A program made the translations under genes and the position numbers. DNA of 7,418 nucleotides from assembly GCA_027364695.1 (NCBI GenBank), contig DAHXOV010000343.1:1-7418 (forward strand). Direction: 5' to 3'. Position 1 is the first letter of the stretch, and every line of letters begins with the position of its first letter. The DNA is from a bacterium. Its GTDB lineage: Bacteria; Bacteroidota; Bacteroidia; B-17B0; Aurantibacillaceae. Of this stretch, positions 7,179 to 7,418 are shown in pieces. The notes under the pieces are model-generated. The model ran no database searches, was not told where the DNA came from, and worked only from the letters and a program-made list of their open reading frames with translations.

Positions 7179-7418
7179 TTTTTTATATTTAAGATACATT
7201 GTAAGAAATAAGTTCTTCCTGTGCTAATATACATACCCGATGATGAGTGTGCACCCCCTGAACCATAGTTTAGAAGGCTGTTATCCAATAAATTTTTTAT
7301 TCCAATGAGTAAATCTATTTTTTCTTTCCACAACGATAGCGAATAATTTATATCTATTTGTGTATAGTCCTTTGTATAATTGAGTTCGTAGTGATCAATA
7401 TCGGTTGAAGTATAGTAT
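7175..7418 (-). CDS. TonB-dependent outer-membrane receptor, C-terminal 80 residues; 5' end outside window
   Basis: The leftward frame is open from the right edge to a TGA at 7175-7177. It encodes the last strands of a receptor beta-barrel: YTQIDINYSLSLWKEK, then IDLLIGIKNLLDN (the typical penultimate-strand motif of TonB receptors), a glycine/serine loop SGGAHSSSG, and the last strand STGRTYFLQCIL. The GRTYF motif near the end is characteristic of the family. The protein ends NIKK rather than in the aromatic residue usual for barrel C-termini. Its stop codon overlaps the start of the HmuY-like gene, a sign of translational coupling. By family precedent (HmuR) it would import haem or another ligand bound by the neighbouring lipoprotein, but the plug and substrate regions are not visible. 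Confidence 0.88.
   Translation of the reverse strand, partial: YYTSTDIDHYELNYTKDYTQIDINYSLSLWKEKIDLLIGIKNLLDNSLLNYGSGGAHSSSGMYISTGRTYFLQCILNIKK

Noticed and set aside
1..7418. Search for CRISPR repeats, tRNA, rRNA, riboswitch or insertion sequence.
   Set aside because: No regularly spaced repeats, cloverleaf sequence, conserved aptamer core or transposase frame was found by eye on either strand.

Overview
The window looks like chromosomal DNA from a low-GC member of the Bacteroidota. The evidence is a HmuY-family lipoprotein next to a TonB-dependent receptor, a TAnnTTTG-type promoter box, start codons without clear Shine-Dalgarno sequences, AT-rich coding sequence, and an MBOAT/SGNH acyltransferase pair of a style common in that phylum. 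The genus cannot be resolved from the sequence.

The left half reads rightward. It opens with the 3' part of ffh, the signal recognition particle GTPase (end of the G domain plus the complete M domain). After 20 bp comes a complete class-B, glutamine-dependent asparagine synthetase (asnB-like, 641 aa), probably read from the same transcript. After a 74-bp gap with a plausible Bacteroidota promoter lies a small secreted protein of unknown function (159 aa). It is followed by a weak hairpin with a T-run.

The right half reads leftward and converges on the left half at about 3.2 kb. In order of transcription it holds: the last 80 codons of a TonB-dependent outer-membrane receptor, running off the right edge; a long HmuY-like lipoprotein whose ATG overlaps the receptor's stop codon (ATGA); an exported SGNH-hydrolase-like protein; and a polytopic MBOAT O-acyltransferase. 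A 38-bp imperfect inverted repeat starts one base after the MBOAT stop codon and probably helps end transcription.

The receptor and HmuY-like protein form a surface ligand-uptake pair; haem is the family precedent, but no haem-binding residues can be confirmed here. The SGNH and MBOAT proteins form an envelope O-acylation pair: the MBOAT protein would pass an acyl group across the inner membrane and the SGNH protein would place it on, or remove it from, a glycan or lipid outside the cytoplasm. Whether the two pairs are functionally linked or merely share a strand is open. The points most worth a second look are this arrangement, the internally repeated HmuY-like protein, the GGSH variant in the SGNH protein, and the extra segment in the AsnB glutaminase domain. 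No mobile element, CRISPR array, tRNA or rRNA was seen.
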